The position numbers and the translations under genes are program-made. 43,119 nucleotides of DNA from Erysipelotrichia bacterium. Its GTDB lineage: Bacteria > Muiribacteriota > Ozemobacteria > Ozemobacterales > Ozemobacteraceae. Where the stretch lies: the NCBI GenBank assembly GCA_009928855.1, contig SABV01000003.1, positions 1 through 43,119 on the forward strand, written 5' to 3'. The notes beneath the pieces were generated by a model, which searched no databases, was not told where the DNA came from, and saw only the letters and a program-made list of their open reading frames with translations. This document shows positions 8,360 to 17,500 of the stretch, one piece after another (the first letter of the stretch is position 1; each line of letters begins with the position of its first letter).

Positions 8360-9639
8360 CTTTCCTGGCTCCTGTATGGGAAAAGCTTTTTACCGACCTT
8401 GTCCCATATTTTGTCGGTGATAAATGCCATGACTACTATGGCAATCAGTACCAGATAAATATCTTCGCGCGGACCTCGTCTCTGACTCGTTAAAATTAGT
8501 GTGCCAACGCCATGACTGCCCATATCTACCATCTCTGCAAGGATAATATAACCCCAGCCAATGCCAAAGCCCAGTCGCATGGCGTCATATATGTTGGGAA
8601 GCGCCATCGGCAACAGAATTTTGTTGAGCATCTGAAACTTGCTTGCACCAAGTGTGTAGCCTGTCTGCAGATATACATTGTCTATTTCTTCAAGTGCTTT
8701 AACAAACAGGGGCATGAGGTAGATCGCAAAACCAATCGCGAGAAACATTATTTTCTGCTGTTCTGTTGTTCCAAAAAGACACATTGTCAGCGGTACAAGT
8801 GCCGGGATCGGCAGATAGCCTCCAAACAGCATCAAGGGTGAAAAAAGGGCCTTTACCTTGCTGAATGTTCCCATGAGAAGCGATAGCGGGAATACGATCA
8901 TAAACGCCACAATAAAACCGGCTCCTACTCTGAGAAAGCTGTAAAGAACATTCAGCGGCAGTTTTCGGTCTGACCACAATGACGGCAATGACCGGTATAC
9001 TTCAGCTGGGCTTGGTAAAATAAGTGGGCTAATGATGCGGGTTTCAACAATTTCATAATGATATGCAAATTTCAGCAGGGAAGGGGTTTTTGTGTTTGCC
9101 GGTTTTTTTTCTATGCGGGCGAGAGTAGTATTTATCAGTTCGCCGGTTTCTGTAACTCTCTGTTCGTCTTCGCTTTTTACTGCCAGTTCTGCAGCCGGTT
9201 TTTCGCGCCCGACAATTTTGCCGGCAGGAAGACTCAAACGTACGCCATTGCCAAAATCGCGTGCGGGAATTCTGCCCAGCGAGAAGGTTGCAGAAGCCTT
9301 TAGTAATAAGGTTTCATCTTCTTCAGAGCTTATAGATAAATGTTTGAGCGAGCAGTTCTCTATGGTAAGTCTTATTTTGTCACTAAAAACAGTGCCATCG
9401 GGTGGGGGCGATTTTTCCCATCCCTCAAAAATTCCTTCCGGGAGGTTTATTGTTTTTTTATGCCCGGAAGTTGTGAATACCCAGAGAAGAAAAATCAGAA
9501 AAATAGGGATAATGCCGAGTAATACCTGATCTGCCAGTTTTACCGGAGTTCTTATGCCAAGAAAATTTTCGTGAAGACTAAGTTTCATCTGCGTTTCCAG
9601 TTGGCCAGGTGAGACAATGCTCACCTGGCCAGTTTGCAT
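8356..9639 (-). CDS. NitT/TauT-family ABC transporter permease with periplasmic insert
   Basis: The track begins at a TTG (9642), but the ATG at 9639 overlaps the SBP stop as TGATG and is the better start, giving 427 residues. One membrane helix (LLGIIPIFLIFLLWVFTTSG, about 39-58) is followed by about 165 residues of predicted periplasmic sequence. The multi-helix importer permease core lies from about 220 to the end. The EAA loop that contacts the ATPase is visible as QTGYTLGASKFQMLNKILLPMALPNIYDAMRLG. Family permeases are typically about 250-280 residues, so the N-terminal helix and periplasmic domain are extra and could dock the wall-bound SBP-OmpA proteins. A perfect 12-bp hairpin lies within the first 13 codons (see separate entry). 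The gene overlaps the ATPase by 4 nt. Confidence 0.92.
   Translation of the reverse strand: MQTGQVSIVSPGQLETQMKLSLHENFLGIRTPVKLADQVLLGIIPIFLIFLLWVFTTSGHKKTINLPEGIFEGWEKSPPPDGTVFSDKIRLTIENCSLKHLSISSEEDETLLLKASATFSLGRIPARDFGNGVRLSLPAGKIVGREKPAAELAVKSEDEQRVTETGELINTTLARIEKKPANTKTPSLLKFAYHYEIVETRIISPLILPSPAEVYRSLPSLWSDRKLPLNVLYSFLRVGAGFIVAFMIVFPLSLLMGTFSKVKALFSPLMLFGGYLPIPALVPLTMCLFGTTEQQKIMFLAIGFAIYLMPLFVKALEEIDNVYLQTGYTLGASKFQMLNKILLPMALPNIYDAMRLGFGIGWGYIILAEMVDMGSHGVGTLILTSQRRGPREDIYLVLIAIVVMAFITDKIWDKVGKKLFPYRSQER
9602..9631 (-). promoter_or_regulatory. Perfect 12-bp inverted repeat at the 5' end of the permease gene
   Basis: TGGCCAGGTGAG and its exact complement CTCACCTGGCCA flank a 6-nt loop. 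On the mRNA the hairpin starts 5 nt after the permease ATG and 7 nt after the SBP stop. Such a GC-rich stem could lower permease translation or protect the upstream SBP mRNA from 3' decay, as intercistronic hairpins do in other ABC operons. The sequence also encodes permease residues, so it is constrained by coding as well. Confidence 0.6.
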
Positions 9640-11288
9640 CAATTACTTTCTGGTGGGAAAACAGAGATTTCAACGCGGCGATTCAAGGCCTGATTCATCG
9701 GATTGTCAGAATCGGCGGGTTTGTCCCAGCCATCGCCTTCGACCACAAACTTTTTGGGATCGAATTTGAATTTATCTACCAGGGCTTTTTTAACGGCTTC
9801 AGCACGGTTAAGACTAAGGTCTTTAACTATTTTGTCTGGAATTTTGCCTTTCATAGAACTGTCTGTATGCCCGACAATGGCTACAACTGCTCGATCATAA
9901 GCACCAACCAGGCGTGCAACCTTTTCCATGGTAGCATCGATGTTGGGGTCATAGAGGGTGTTGATAATCGGCAGACCGGTAATATCATGAGCAGGTTCAT
10001 AGATGTTGGCAGAATTCGGGTAAAAATTGATTCTTACTGTCTGGGTAATAATCGGCGCTTCTGCGTTAACCTTTTTGTAGGTTGTTGGCACGAATTTGCT
10101 TATGTAGTTGTCCTGGTGATGCTTGAAAAGACCGGTTTTTTCAAAGTCGCTGATAATAGAGAAGTCCATTACCTGGTTAAATGCGATTGTTTCTTTGATT
10201 AGCCCTGCCTGCTGGTAAACATAGGCTATGCTTTTCCAGGTTCTTTCGAAGTTGGTCGGATTGTTGGCATTGAGGAAAAATTCGCGGTTTTCAGCGAAGT
10301 TGGTCGGGTGTGAATCTGCTTCCATGGCGGTTACATCTTCGACCTTCATACCATAGCCATCTGCCATCCACTGAAATGCCTGAGCCTTGGTGGTCGGATT
10401 CGCAAGCATGTCCATGCCTTCGAAGATACCTGCAACCAGACCTCTTACTATTTCTGGTTTATCGCGGGCGAAGTCGGCCCTGATGGCCCATACGTCTGCA
10501 ATCAATTTATTGGCTTCTGCCGTGGTTGTAAGAATGCGTGTTCCGGCGACTTTTTCGGGGATGGTGTAGATGTCAGGTGCCCAGCTGACGCATGCGTCTA
10601 TCTGAGGATCTGATACAAAGGCTGTTGCAGCTTCAAACGCAGTCGATGTGTATTTATGGGTTACTTCGTCAAGTCCAACGCCGGCGTTTATAAGAAGATT
10701 GCTGATGAAATATTGCGAAGGGCTGTTTTGGGCATAAACAATGGTTTTGCCCTTGAGATCGCCGATTGATCTGATTTTTGTGCGGGCTACAATACCGTCT
10801 CCGCCGCATGACCAGTCGATTTGCTGAAAAATGCGCGGTGCAGTGCGACTGTCTTTCATAAGTTCGGGGGCAAAAAGAACCATCATGTCGAGTGTGCCCC
10901 ACAAAACGTGACTGTTGCCTGATGCATAGGCATCTCTGGCGGCTACGGGGTCATCGATCAGTTTCAGGTTTACCTTAAAACCGTATTTTTTAAAAAACAC
11001 GCTCTCTTCGTTTGGCGCAAAACCGTTATTTGCAGCGATAATTGGCAACCACCCGGCCCAAACGTTGATCGGGAAGACGACGATTTTTTCTTTTTCATCC
11101 CATTGATACGCAGATGTGCCCTGCACCGGAGGCAGTGTTTCGCGCGGGACGAACTTATACTCTTTGACTGTTGTGATTGATTCTGTGTCTGGGGCTTCTA
11201 CTGCTGCTTCCTGGGCTTGAACAGTATTGAAACAAAGCGCCATGAGAGCAAAAAGGATCGTAAAAATTCTAAGCCTGAGTTTCATCAT
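9639..11288 (-). CDS. Secreted ABC substrate-binding protein fused to OmpA-like peptidoglycan-binding domain (copy 2)
   Basis: The 549-residue product has a cleavable signal peptide (FTILFALMALCFNTVQAQ). Residues about 65-380 are an NMT1/SsuA-type periplasmic binding protein (VFPINVWAGWLPIIAANNG; KGKTIVYAQNSPSQYF; ACVSWAPDIY). Residues about 420-545 are an OmpA/MotB domain with GHTDSSMKGK, the LSLNRAEAVKKAL helix and NRRVEI, which include the Asp and Arg normally binding diaminopimelate of peptidoglycan. The protein should therefore be a solute receptor tethered to the cell wall. It is a close paralog of the 12083-13837 product, sharing long identical blocks, but differs in having a signal peptide rather than a membrane anchor. 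A strong AGAGGAG site precedes the ATG; there is a second in-frame ATG immediately after. The ligand is unknown. Confidence 0.93.
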   Translation of the reverse strand: MMKLRLRIFTILFALMALCFNTVQAQEAAVEAPDTESITTVKEYKFVPRETLPPVQGTSAYQWDEKEKIVVFPINVWAGWLPIIAANNGFAPNEESVFFKKYGFKVNLKLIDDPVAARDAYASGNSHVLWGTLDMMVLFAPELMKDSRTAPRIFQQIDWSCGGDGIVARTKIRSIGDLKGKTIVYAQNSPSQYFISNLLINAGVGLDEVTHKYTSTAFEAATAFVSDPQIDACVSWAPDIYTIPEKVAGTRILTTTAEANKLIADVWAIRADFARDKPEIVRGLVAGIFEGMDMLANPTTKAQAFQWMADGYGMKVEDVTAMEADSHPTNFAENREFFLNANNPTNFERTWKSIAYVYQQAGLIKETIAFNQVMDFSIISDFEKTGLFKHHQDNYISKFVPTTYKKVNAEAPIITQTVRINFYPNSANIYEPAHDITGLPIINTLYDPNIDATMEKVARLVGAYDRAVVAIVGHTDSSMKGKIPDKIVKDLSLNRAEAVKKALVDKFKFDPKKFVVEGDGWDKPADSDNPMNQALNRRVEISVFPPESN

Positions 11289-11304
11289 TTTCTCCTCTAT
11301 ATTT

Positions 11305-12060
11305 TCAGTTTTTCTGCATGGGACCCATGCCTCTTTGTGGAACCTCTCCTGTTGATTCTCCCTCGGTTGTTGGCGTGCCTGAGATTGCGATGCCGTTCAT
11401 TGCCGCGAATTCGGCAAGAGCCGCATCTCCGAGAGCTTCCATTTCGGCTTCTTTCATGGTGACCTGTGAGCTGTCGTAAGAACCTGTAGCAACTCTTGCT
11501 CTGCCGACCGCTTTATCGCGTCTTTCTTCGAGCATTTCAGTGACACGGTTTATTGTGTCGCCGCTTGAGCCGATACCTGCTACCATGCCTTTGGCCATTT
11601 CCTGGAGTTCGGCCTGTGCTTCGTGCATCTGGGTTTCACTTACTAGGTTCTGCAATTTTTCAATTTTCAACTGGGCTTCTCTGACGGCGACATCTCTTGA
11701 TTTCTCAAGATCTTTGAATGTTTTGTCAGCGATTTCAAGTTGGGACTGATTTTCTTCAAGCTGCTGTCGAACAGTTTGCAACTGCAAAGCGAGCTGACCT
11801 GCAACTTTATTGTTGCCAGCTTTGAGGTTTGCCGTGATTTTGGCAGTCAGTTCTTTATCTTTTGCCGAAAGAGTCTTAACCTGTCGCATCAGTCTTTCGG
11901 TAAAGGCTGCATGGTTTGCCAGACTTTCATTGAAGCGGGAAATCTGAGTTCTCAGGTTTTCCTTTTCGTTTTCAATGAGAGCTTCAGGGTTGCTTGCCTC
12001 GAGCCCTTTGATAAAGAGACTGAAGAAACCTCGAATAATATTCATCAAACGTTTGAACAT
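11305..12060 (-). CDS. pspA: PspA/IM30-family membrane-stress protein
   Basis: The 251-residue protein is almost entirely helical coiled coil and starts MFKRLMNIIRGFFSLFIKGLEASNPEALIE, the amphipathic first helix and following segment typical of PspA/IM30/Vipp1. Other family features are IEKLQNLVSETQMHEAQAELQEMAKG and a flexible Gly-rich tail of about 30 residues. Proteins of this ESCRT-III-like family assemble on the cytoplasmic face of the inner membrane to maintain it under stress. Here the gene sits between two SBP-OmpA paralogs, 22 nt after the first and 16 nt before the second, with an excellent AAAGGAG ribosome site. No pspB, pspC or pspF gene is visible; the operon instead supplies a different AAA+ ATPase. 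The family call is firm, and its link to the transporter rests on operon structure. Confidence 0.9.
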   Translation of the reverse strand: MFKRLMNIIRGFFSLFIKGLEASNPEALIENEKENLRTQISRFNESLANHAAFTERLMRQVKTLSAKDKELTAKITANLKAGNNKVAGQLALQLQTVRQQLEENQSQLEIADKTFKDLEKSRDVAVREAQLKIEKLQNLVSETQMHEAQAELQEMAKGMVAGIGSSGDTINRVTEMLEERRDKAVGRARVATGSYDSSQVTMKEAEMEALGDAALAEFAAMNGIAISGTPTTEGESTGEVPQRGMGPMQKN

Positions 12061-12082
12061 TTTCCAACTCCTTTAGAGAGAA

Positions 12083-13837
12083 TTATTTCTCAGGTGTAAA
12101 AACTTGAATTTCGACGCGTCTGTTCAGGGCCTGGTTCATCGGGTCTGTCGGGTCAGCTGGCTCATTCCAGCCTTTTCCTTCTGCGATGAATTTTTCTCTG
12201 GGAAATTTATATTTACGCACGAGAGCACTGCGAACAGAACTGGCTCGGTCGCTTGAAAGGTCTTTGACTGCCTTTTCTGGCACCTTGCCCTTCATAGAAC
12301 TGTCGGTATGACCGATAATGGCAACCTGAGCCCTATCATACTGGCCAACCATGCGAGCTATTTTTTCGAGAGTAGCATCTACGGTAGGGTCGTAAAGAGT
12401 ATTGGCAATGGACTGGCCGAACTCGTCATGTTCTGGTTCATAGATATTGTCTGAGTTTGGGTAAAAATTGATTCTTACCGTCTGTGTCAGCACAGGTGCT
12501 TCGGCAGAGACTTTTTTGTAGCTTGTCGAAACAAAGCGGCTTACCTGAACATCTTTTTGGTCGGCAAACATGCCTTTGGCGAGGAACTTTTTGACGATTG
12601 AAAAATCGACGACTTCGTCAAATCTCACCGGGGTGCCTATTTGACCCAGTTCTCTATATACATAGATAATGTTTTTCCAGGTTCTTTCGAAGTTTGTCGG
12701 GCTGTTTTTGTTCAAAAAGAAATTCTGGTTTTCGGCAAAATTGGTGATGTAGGCGTCCTGCTCCATAGACTTAATGTCTTCAAGCTTCATTCCATAACCT
12801 TCGGCCATGTGGTTGAAGGCTTTGGTTTTGGTTGTGTCGTTTTTGAGCATACTCATGCCTTCAAAAATGCCTGCAACAAGACCCTCTATTATGTCGGGGT
12901 GATCCTTGGCAAAATCGGCGCGTGCCGCCCATACGTCAGTGATAAGACGGTTGGCGTCAGCAGTGGTGGTTAAAATTCGTGTGCCTGCTATTTTTTCGGG
13001 GATAGTGTAAATGTCTGGTGCCCAGCTGACACATGCATGAATGCTCTTGTCGGCAACAAAGGCCGCAGCAGCTTCAAATGCGGTTGAAGTGTATTTGTGG
13101 GTTACCTTGTTGAGCGGAATGCCGGCGTTTATGAGCAGGTTGGTAATAAAATACTGCGAGGGACTATTCTGGGCGTAAACAATGGTCTTGCCTGCCAGGT
13201 CTTTTACCGACCTGATATTGCCTCTGACCACTATACCATCTCCGCCGTTAGACCAGTCGACCTGTTGAAAAACTCTCGGTGCAGTGCGGCTGTCTTTCAT
13301 CAGACCCGGGGCGAAAAGGGCTATCATGTCGAGTGTGCCCCAGAGAATGTGTGATTCGCCAGATGCAAAAGCATCACGTGCGGTGATCGGGTCATCGATC
13401 AGTTTGAGATTGACCTTGAAACCATATTTTTTAAAGAAGATGCTATCTTCGTTGGGGGCGAAACCATTGTTGGCTGCAATGATTGGCAGCCAGCCAAACC
13501 ATACGTTGATCGGAAAAACAACAGTTTTGTCAGTTTCATCCCATTTGTAGCCTGATACACCGCTGACTGGCGGCAGGGCTTCGTTTGGCTTATATGTGTA
13601 TTCCTGAACAGTTGTTACGCCAGCGGTATCAGGAGCTTCTACTTTCATTGTCTGGGGTGTGGTCGGTTGTTTAACGTCTGTGCCGGCTGCCTGCCCTGGT
13701 GTTGCAGTCTCATCAGAGGGAAAAAGACGGCCTTTTAGTTCTGGTGAAAACGAGATGGCCGCACCAAAAATGCAGGCGATAACAAACATGAACATAACGA
13801 ATTTTCCCAGCGGGGTGGGGCCGATATCGTCGCTCAT
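12083..13837 (-). CDS. Membrane-anchored ABC substrate-binding protein fused to OmpA-like domain (copy 1)
   Basis: First gene of the operon, 584 residues. Residues about 11-32 (KFVMFMFVIACIFGAAISF) form an N-terminal membrane anchor with no clear cleavage site. A low-complexity linker (about 40-75) follows, then an NMT1/SsuA-like binding domain (about 85-400; VFPINVWFGWLPIIAANNG, ACVSWAPDIY) and an OmpA domain (about 450-580; GHTDSSMKGK, LSSDRASSVRSAL, NRRVEI). With an inner-membrane anchor at one end and a peptidoglycan-binding domain at the other, it could physically bridge membrane and wall with a solute sensor in between. Its similarity to copy 2 is high along both domains, indicating duplication of the whole fusion. 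It has an AGGAGG ribosome site and a clear promoter (13903-13930). The ligand is unknown. Confidence 0.93.
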   Translation of the reverse strand: MSDDIGPTPLGKFVMFMFVIACIFGAAISFSPELKGRLFPSDETATPGQAAGTDVKQPTTPQTMKVEAPDTAGVTTVQEYTYKPNEALPPVSGVSGYKWDETDKTVVFPINVWFGWLPIIAANNGFAPNEDSIFFKKYGFKVNLKLIDDPITARDAFASGESHILWGTLDMIALFAPGLMKDSRTAPRVFQQVDWSNGGDGIVVRGNIRSVKDLAGKTIVYAQNSPSQYFITNLLINAGIPLNKVTHKYTSTAFEAAAAFVADKSIHACVSWAPDIYTIPEKIAGTRILTTTADANRLITDVWAARADFAKDHPDIIEGLVAGIFEGMSMLKNDTTKTKAFNHMAEGYGMKLEDIKSMEQDAYITNFAENQNFFLNKNSPTNFERTWKNIIYVYRELGQIGTPVRFDEVVDFSIVKKFLAKGMFADQKDVQVSRFVSTSYKKVSAEAPVLTQTVRINFYPNSDNIYEPEHDEFGQSIANTLYDPTVDATLEKIARMVGQYDRAQVAIIGHTDSSMKGKVPEKAVKDLSSDRASSVRSALVRKYKFPREKFIAEGKGWNEPADPTDPMNQALNRRVEIQVFTPEK

Positions 13838-13902
13838 TCAATCCTCCTGTGACTGATCTGTGAATAACATTGTTGAAGAAAAAGTGTTTCAAATCAGAAC
13901 TT

Positions 13903-13930
13903 AATATAATAACGATATTTAGCAGGTCAA
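13903..13930 (-). promoter_or_regulatory. Sigma70-type promoter of the SBP-OmpA/PspA/ABC operon
   Basis: On the minus strand TTGACC, 16 nt, TATATT lies about 66 nt upstream of the operon's first ATG (13837), which itself has a full AGGAGG site 5 nt away. No other comparable promoter was seen inside the seven-gene run, so it probably drives the whole set. Confidence 0.7.
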
Positions 13931-13986
13931 AGCAACCTTTTTAAGAGCGTGGTTTTTTGTAATTCACTTGCTGAAAAAAGAGAGCG

Positions 13987-14583
13987 ATGGTGTCGATAAT
14001 GGCTGACATGAATATGAGAAAAACAATCTATTTTCTTGTGCTGTCTTTTACCTTGATTGCGGTTCAGGGTTATTGTTTGAGCGGTCCAACACTGCTCATG
14101 GACTCAAAAGCCGACACCTCTGAGTTCGTTGGCGGTATTGGTCCGCTTGTAAAGTATAAGCGGGTGTCTGCTCCATCTGATTTTGGCGGAGATATGACCG
14201 TCTGGGGAATCAGAGCCTTCGGGGGCAAATTGAATGACCCGGAGATTGGTTTTATTTATTCATCGGGCTCGCTTAGCGGTACAAGTCTAAAATTCAAGCT
14301 TGATATGGCCGGGCTGACTCTCGAAGATTCTTTTCGTGAAGATTCAAGAGTTAAATGGAGGGCTTCGTTTGGAGTCGGTCAGTATAGTTTGCAGAGCCGG
14401 GCTTCTGGTCTGGTTATGAACAAGGGATCTTTTGCTTTTTTAGAGCCTATGCTTGTCGGAGTTTTGCCCATGAGCCGACATATAGTTCTAGAATTTGGGG
14501 TCGGCTATACTTTCGCCGGAGCCACCGGAGTCAGGGTAGAGGGACTTGCGATAAATGCAGAACTGCTGATGGGTAAATTTTAA
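13987..14583 (+). CDS. Small secreted beta-rich protein, possible outer-membrane barrel
   Basis: No family recognised. The 198-residue product has an N-terminal hydrophobic export signal (TIYFLVLSFTLIAVQGYCLSG). The rest alternates short amphipathic stretches of strand character (AFLEPMLVGVLPM, IVLEFGVGYTFAGATG, LAINAELLMGKF), the pattern of a small outer-membrane beta barrel, and ends in Phe as many barrel proteins do. AAAGAGAG lies just before the ATG; in-frame ATGs at codons 5, 8 and 10 are alternative starts. It is transcribed divergently from the SBP-OmpA operon across a 149-nt spacer and could be functionally linked to it. Its 3' end overlaps the TPR gene tail-to-tail through a shared TTAA. 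Confidence 0.7.
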   Translation: MVSIMADMNMRKTIYFLVLSFTLIAVQGYCLSGPTLLMDSKADTSEFVGGIGPLVKYKRVSAPSDFGGDMTVWGIRAFGGKLNDPEIGFIYSSGSLSGTSLKFKLDMAGLTLEDSFREDSRVKWRASFGVGQYSLQSRASGLVMNKGSFAFLEPMLVGVLPMSRHIVLEFGVGYTFAGATGVRVEGLAINAELLMGKF

Positions 14584-17500
14584 CTCTTCTGGCGGGTATA
14601 AATTTTGTCAGAACGATCGAACGCATCTTTGTAGTTAATGTCAACATTGCAGATCATATCGTAAATTTTCAAAGCCTCGGTATATTTTTTTTCTGTTTCC
14701 AATGCTACGCCCGTTCTGTAAAGAACGTCCTTGATGTTTTCGCCCATGATTTCGGGGTCAAAATCAAGGGTTTCGATGATTTCCATGGCCATTCCGGCTT
14801 TGCCTTTTTGTAGCCAGGCATCAGCCAGCAGCAGCCCGGTGTCTTTGTTTCTCTCTGACGCAAATTCGGGGCTGAGAAGTCCAATTACTTCATCCCATTT
14901 CTTTTTTGCCGCTTTTTCACGGGCTGCAGATAATTGACTTGGAGCGGTGACACGATCAGTTCCATTGATGTGATTCTGAGGTGTTGGCGGTGCAATTGGG
15001 GGGATTTCTGTCAGCAGATCATCTTCGGTAACCATATTCTGGGTTGCAAAATTGCCAATTGACAGATCTTCTGCCTTGTTTCCGCCGAGTTCTTCCGGGA
15101 GATCGCCAACAAAATCGTCAAATATTGTATCTGAATCATCAAACGGGTTGAGAGTCGGCAGATTGATCGCGGAGGCTGGAAGAGGCACGTCAGGTGCTGG
15201 TGTGGGTTGCTCGTAGTTGAAGGCGTATTCGTCATTTTTTAGAAAATCCGGCAATGGAATATTCTGGCCATTGTCATCTTCAAACCCTTTGGGCGGCGGT
15301 TCTACGAAACTATCGATGTCGAGCCCATCGTTATCGTAACTGCCCGGCTCTGGAAGATCCGGCATTGGCAGTTCATCGGGAATATCCGATAAAATGCTCT
15401 CTTCTGTTTCGGATGAAAAACCGGTGGCGTCTTTTTTGAGCCCGGCTATGATTTCCATCAGCTGCGGGTTGCCTGGGTAATGCCGCATAAAGTCTTCATA
15501 CTGAGCGATAGCCTCATTAACCATTTTTAACTTTTTCATGGACGAGGTGTATACAACATGGATGCCCATGTTATTGATGTTTTCATTGAGAACTTTTATG
15601 CATTCTCTTGCAGCGTCTGCGTATTGCCCGGCTTTGGCAAAATTGCGTGCCAGAAGCTCTCTGAATTCGATTTTATCTTTGATTTTGAGGGCATCTTCAA
15701 GAACAGTGATAACCTCTTTGCCCATAGAGCGGTTTTGCACATAGCCTTCGGCAAGAGCGATGATGACAGGGGGTTCTTTGCTGCCGTTCTGGTAGTAAGT
15801 AAAAAGCACTCCCATGGCTTCGACTGTTTTGTTTTTGGTTTCAGCGTAGTGTTTTGCTAATACTGGCAAATACTCAGTTTTGTGAGGGTTTTCTGTGTAA
15901 ATGGCTTCATACATGGTGATTGCTTCATTAGAGGTGTCGTGGCTGGCCATGGATGCCTTGGCCAAATACCCCCAGGCAGTGGTATTGCCAGGAAACTTTT
16001 CGAGAATGATTCTGGCATTTTCCTGGCATCGAACGAAATTTTTCAGCTCGAAATGTGCTTTGGTAAGTATTTCAAGAAGTTCTCGTTCGATTTGCACGGG
16101 TTGCTTTTTGGTAAGAGCCTTTTCAGCCAGAGAGATTGCTCTGTCAAATCTTGCCTTTTCAAAGGCTTTTTTGGCACTTGCTACAGGGTCTGACAAAGAA
16201 AAAGTCAGTGCCGGCATCAGCCTTAACAGAAATACAGTTAAAAACATCAGAGCAAAGATGCCAAACCCGATGTTTACCCATGTTTTGTTTATCTCATACC
16301 AGAGACCATAGCGTAGCTGGTTAAAATTAACCTGATTTCTGGTGAAAGATTCTTCGTTTTTCATGAAATTCTGGAAAATGCTGTCTGCGTCTTCATAACG
16401 ACGCGTTCCGTAGAGAATTTCCAGTTTTGTCCATTCAATGTCGCGCCTGAAAAGCGGGTCGGTGTCTTTGTCTTCAAGAACTATGGCGAGATATTTCAGC
16501 GCATTGTCGTAATCTGGTTCCGGGCGTAACAGATATGATTTCCCTATAAGAAAAGCGGCCTCTTTAAAGCGTATGGGTTCTTCTTTATAGGCTTCTTCCA
16601 GAGTTGGAATCGCCTGGTCATATTTTTCTGCTTCAAAAAGTTCTTTTGCTTTTTTATAACGTTTGAAAAGATCAAATTTTGTGTCGAGTTGGGATCTTAT
16701 CTCGTCTTTGCCAGGCAGGCCAGGGTAAAGCTCTACTGCTTTTTTCCAGTTGTTATCGGCGTCATCGTAACGACGGTTTTCTATTTGTTTGGCTGCTTGA
16801 TTAAGCCAGTATTCGGCTTTTTTTATTTTTTCTTTTTCGGGGTCTTCTGCCGGGTTTTCGACTTCGGTTTCTGTGGCAACACCTACGGGAAGGGGTCTTT
16901 CGATTTCTGTGCCGTCAACGGGTTCTGGCAATTGTGTATCAGGCAGTTCTGAGATCTCTGTTCCGGGGTCATCGGGCAGATTGTTCTGCTCTGTTTCATC
17001 TGGAAGCGGTGAATCGTCATCATTGCCATCGTTGATTTGTGCAGATTCTATTGGCTGCGGCTGGTTTGTGTTCTGGGTTTGCGTGGGTGCCGTTACTATA
17101 GTCGGGTCATTTTCAAACGGACTTTCCGGGGCTTCCGGTATTTCTGCTGCGCCTGCAACCGGCGTTGAACGTTTCAGAAAATTTGTGTTTCTGCATATTT
17201 TGCGGGCGGTGGCTACGCCATAACTTTTGCATGAATAAAGAAACTGAAAATCTTCAAAAACAACGGGCGAATCCGGCATGCTTTCCAATACGGTGCCCAT
17301 CTGGTCAAAGGCCTGAGTTAAATTACCTTTGCGAAAAAGTATTTTGGCAAAAACGTAGTTAGCTACTGGTCCCGATTTATTTTCGAGGGCCTTTGAGATG
17401 TTGGCAGAGGCTTCTTCGAGCTTGCCCTGATGAAAATTGATATCAGCCAGGATGGTAAAAATAGCCGGATCATCCGGGTTGATACGTGCCTGCTTGTTCA

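Noticed and set aside
9609-10202. 197-aa plus-strand ORF
   Set aside because: Antisense of the OmpA domain of the second SBP fusion; no signal, family or ribosome site.
9639-13837. Two SBP-OmpA copies as an assembly duplication
   Set aside because: The copies differ at many residues, have different N-termini, and have separate neighbours, so they are real paralogs.
4451-13837. Simple taurine/nitrate importer (tauABC or nrt)
   Set aside because: The OmpA fusions, pspA and AAA+ genes do not fit, and no substrate-metabolism gene is linked.
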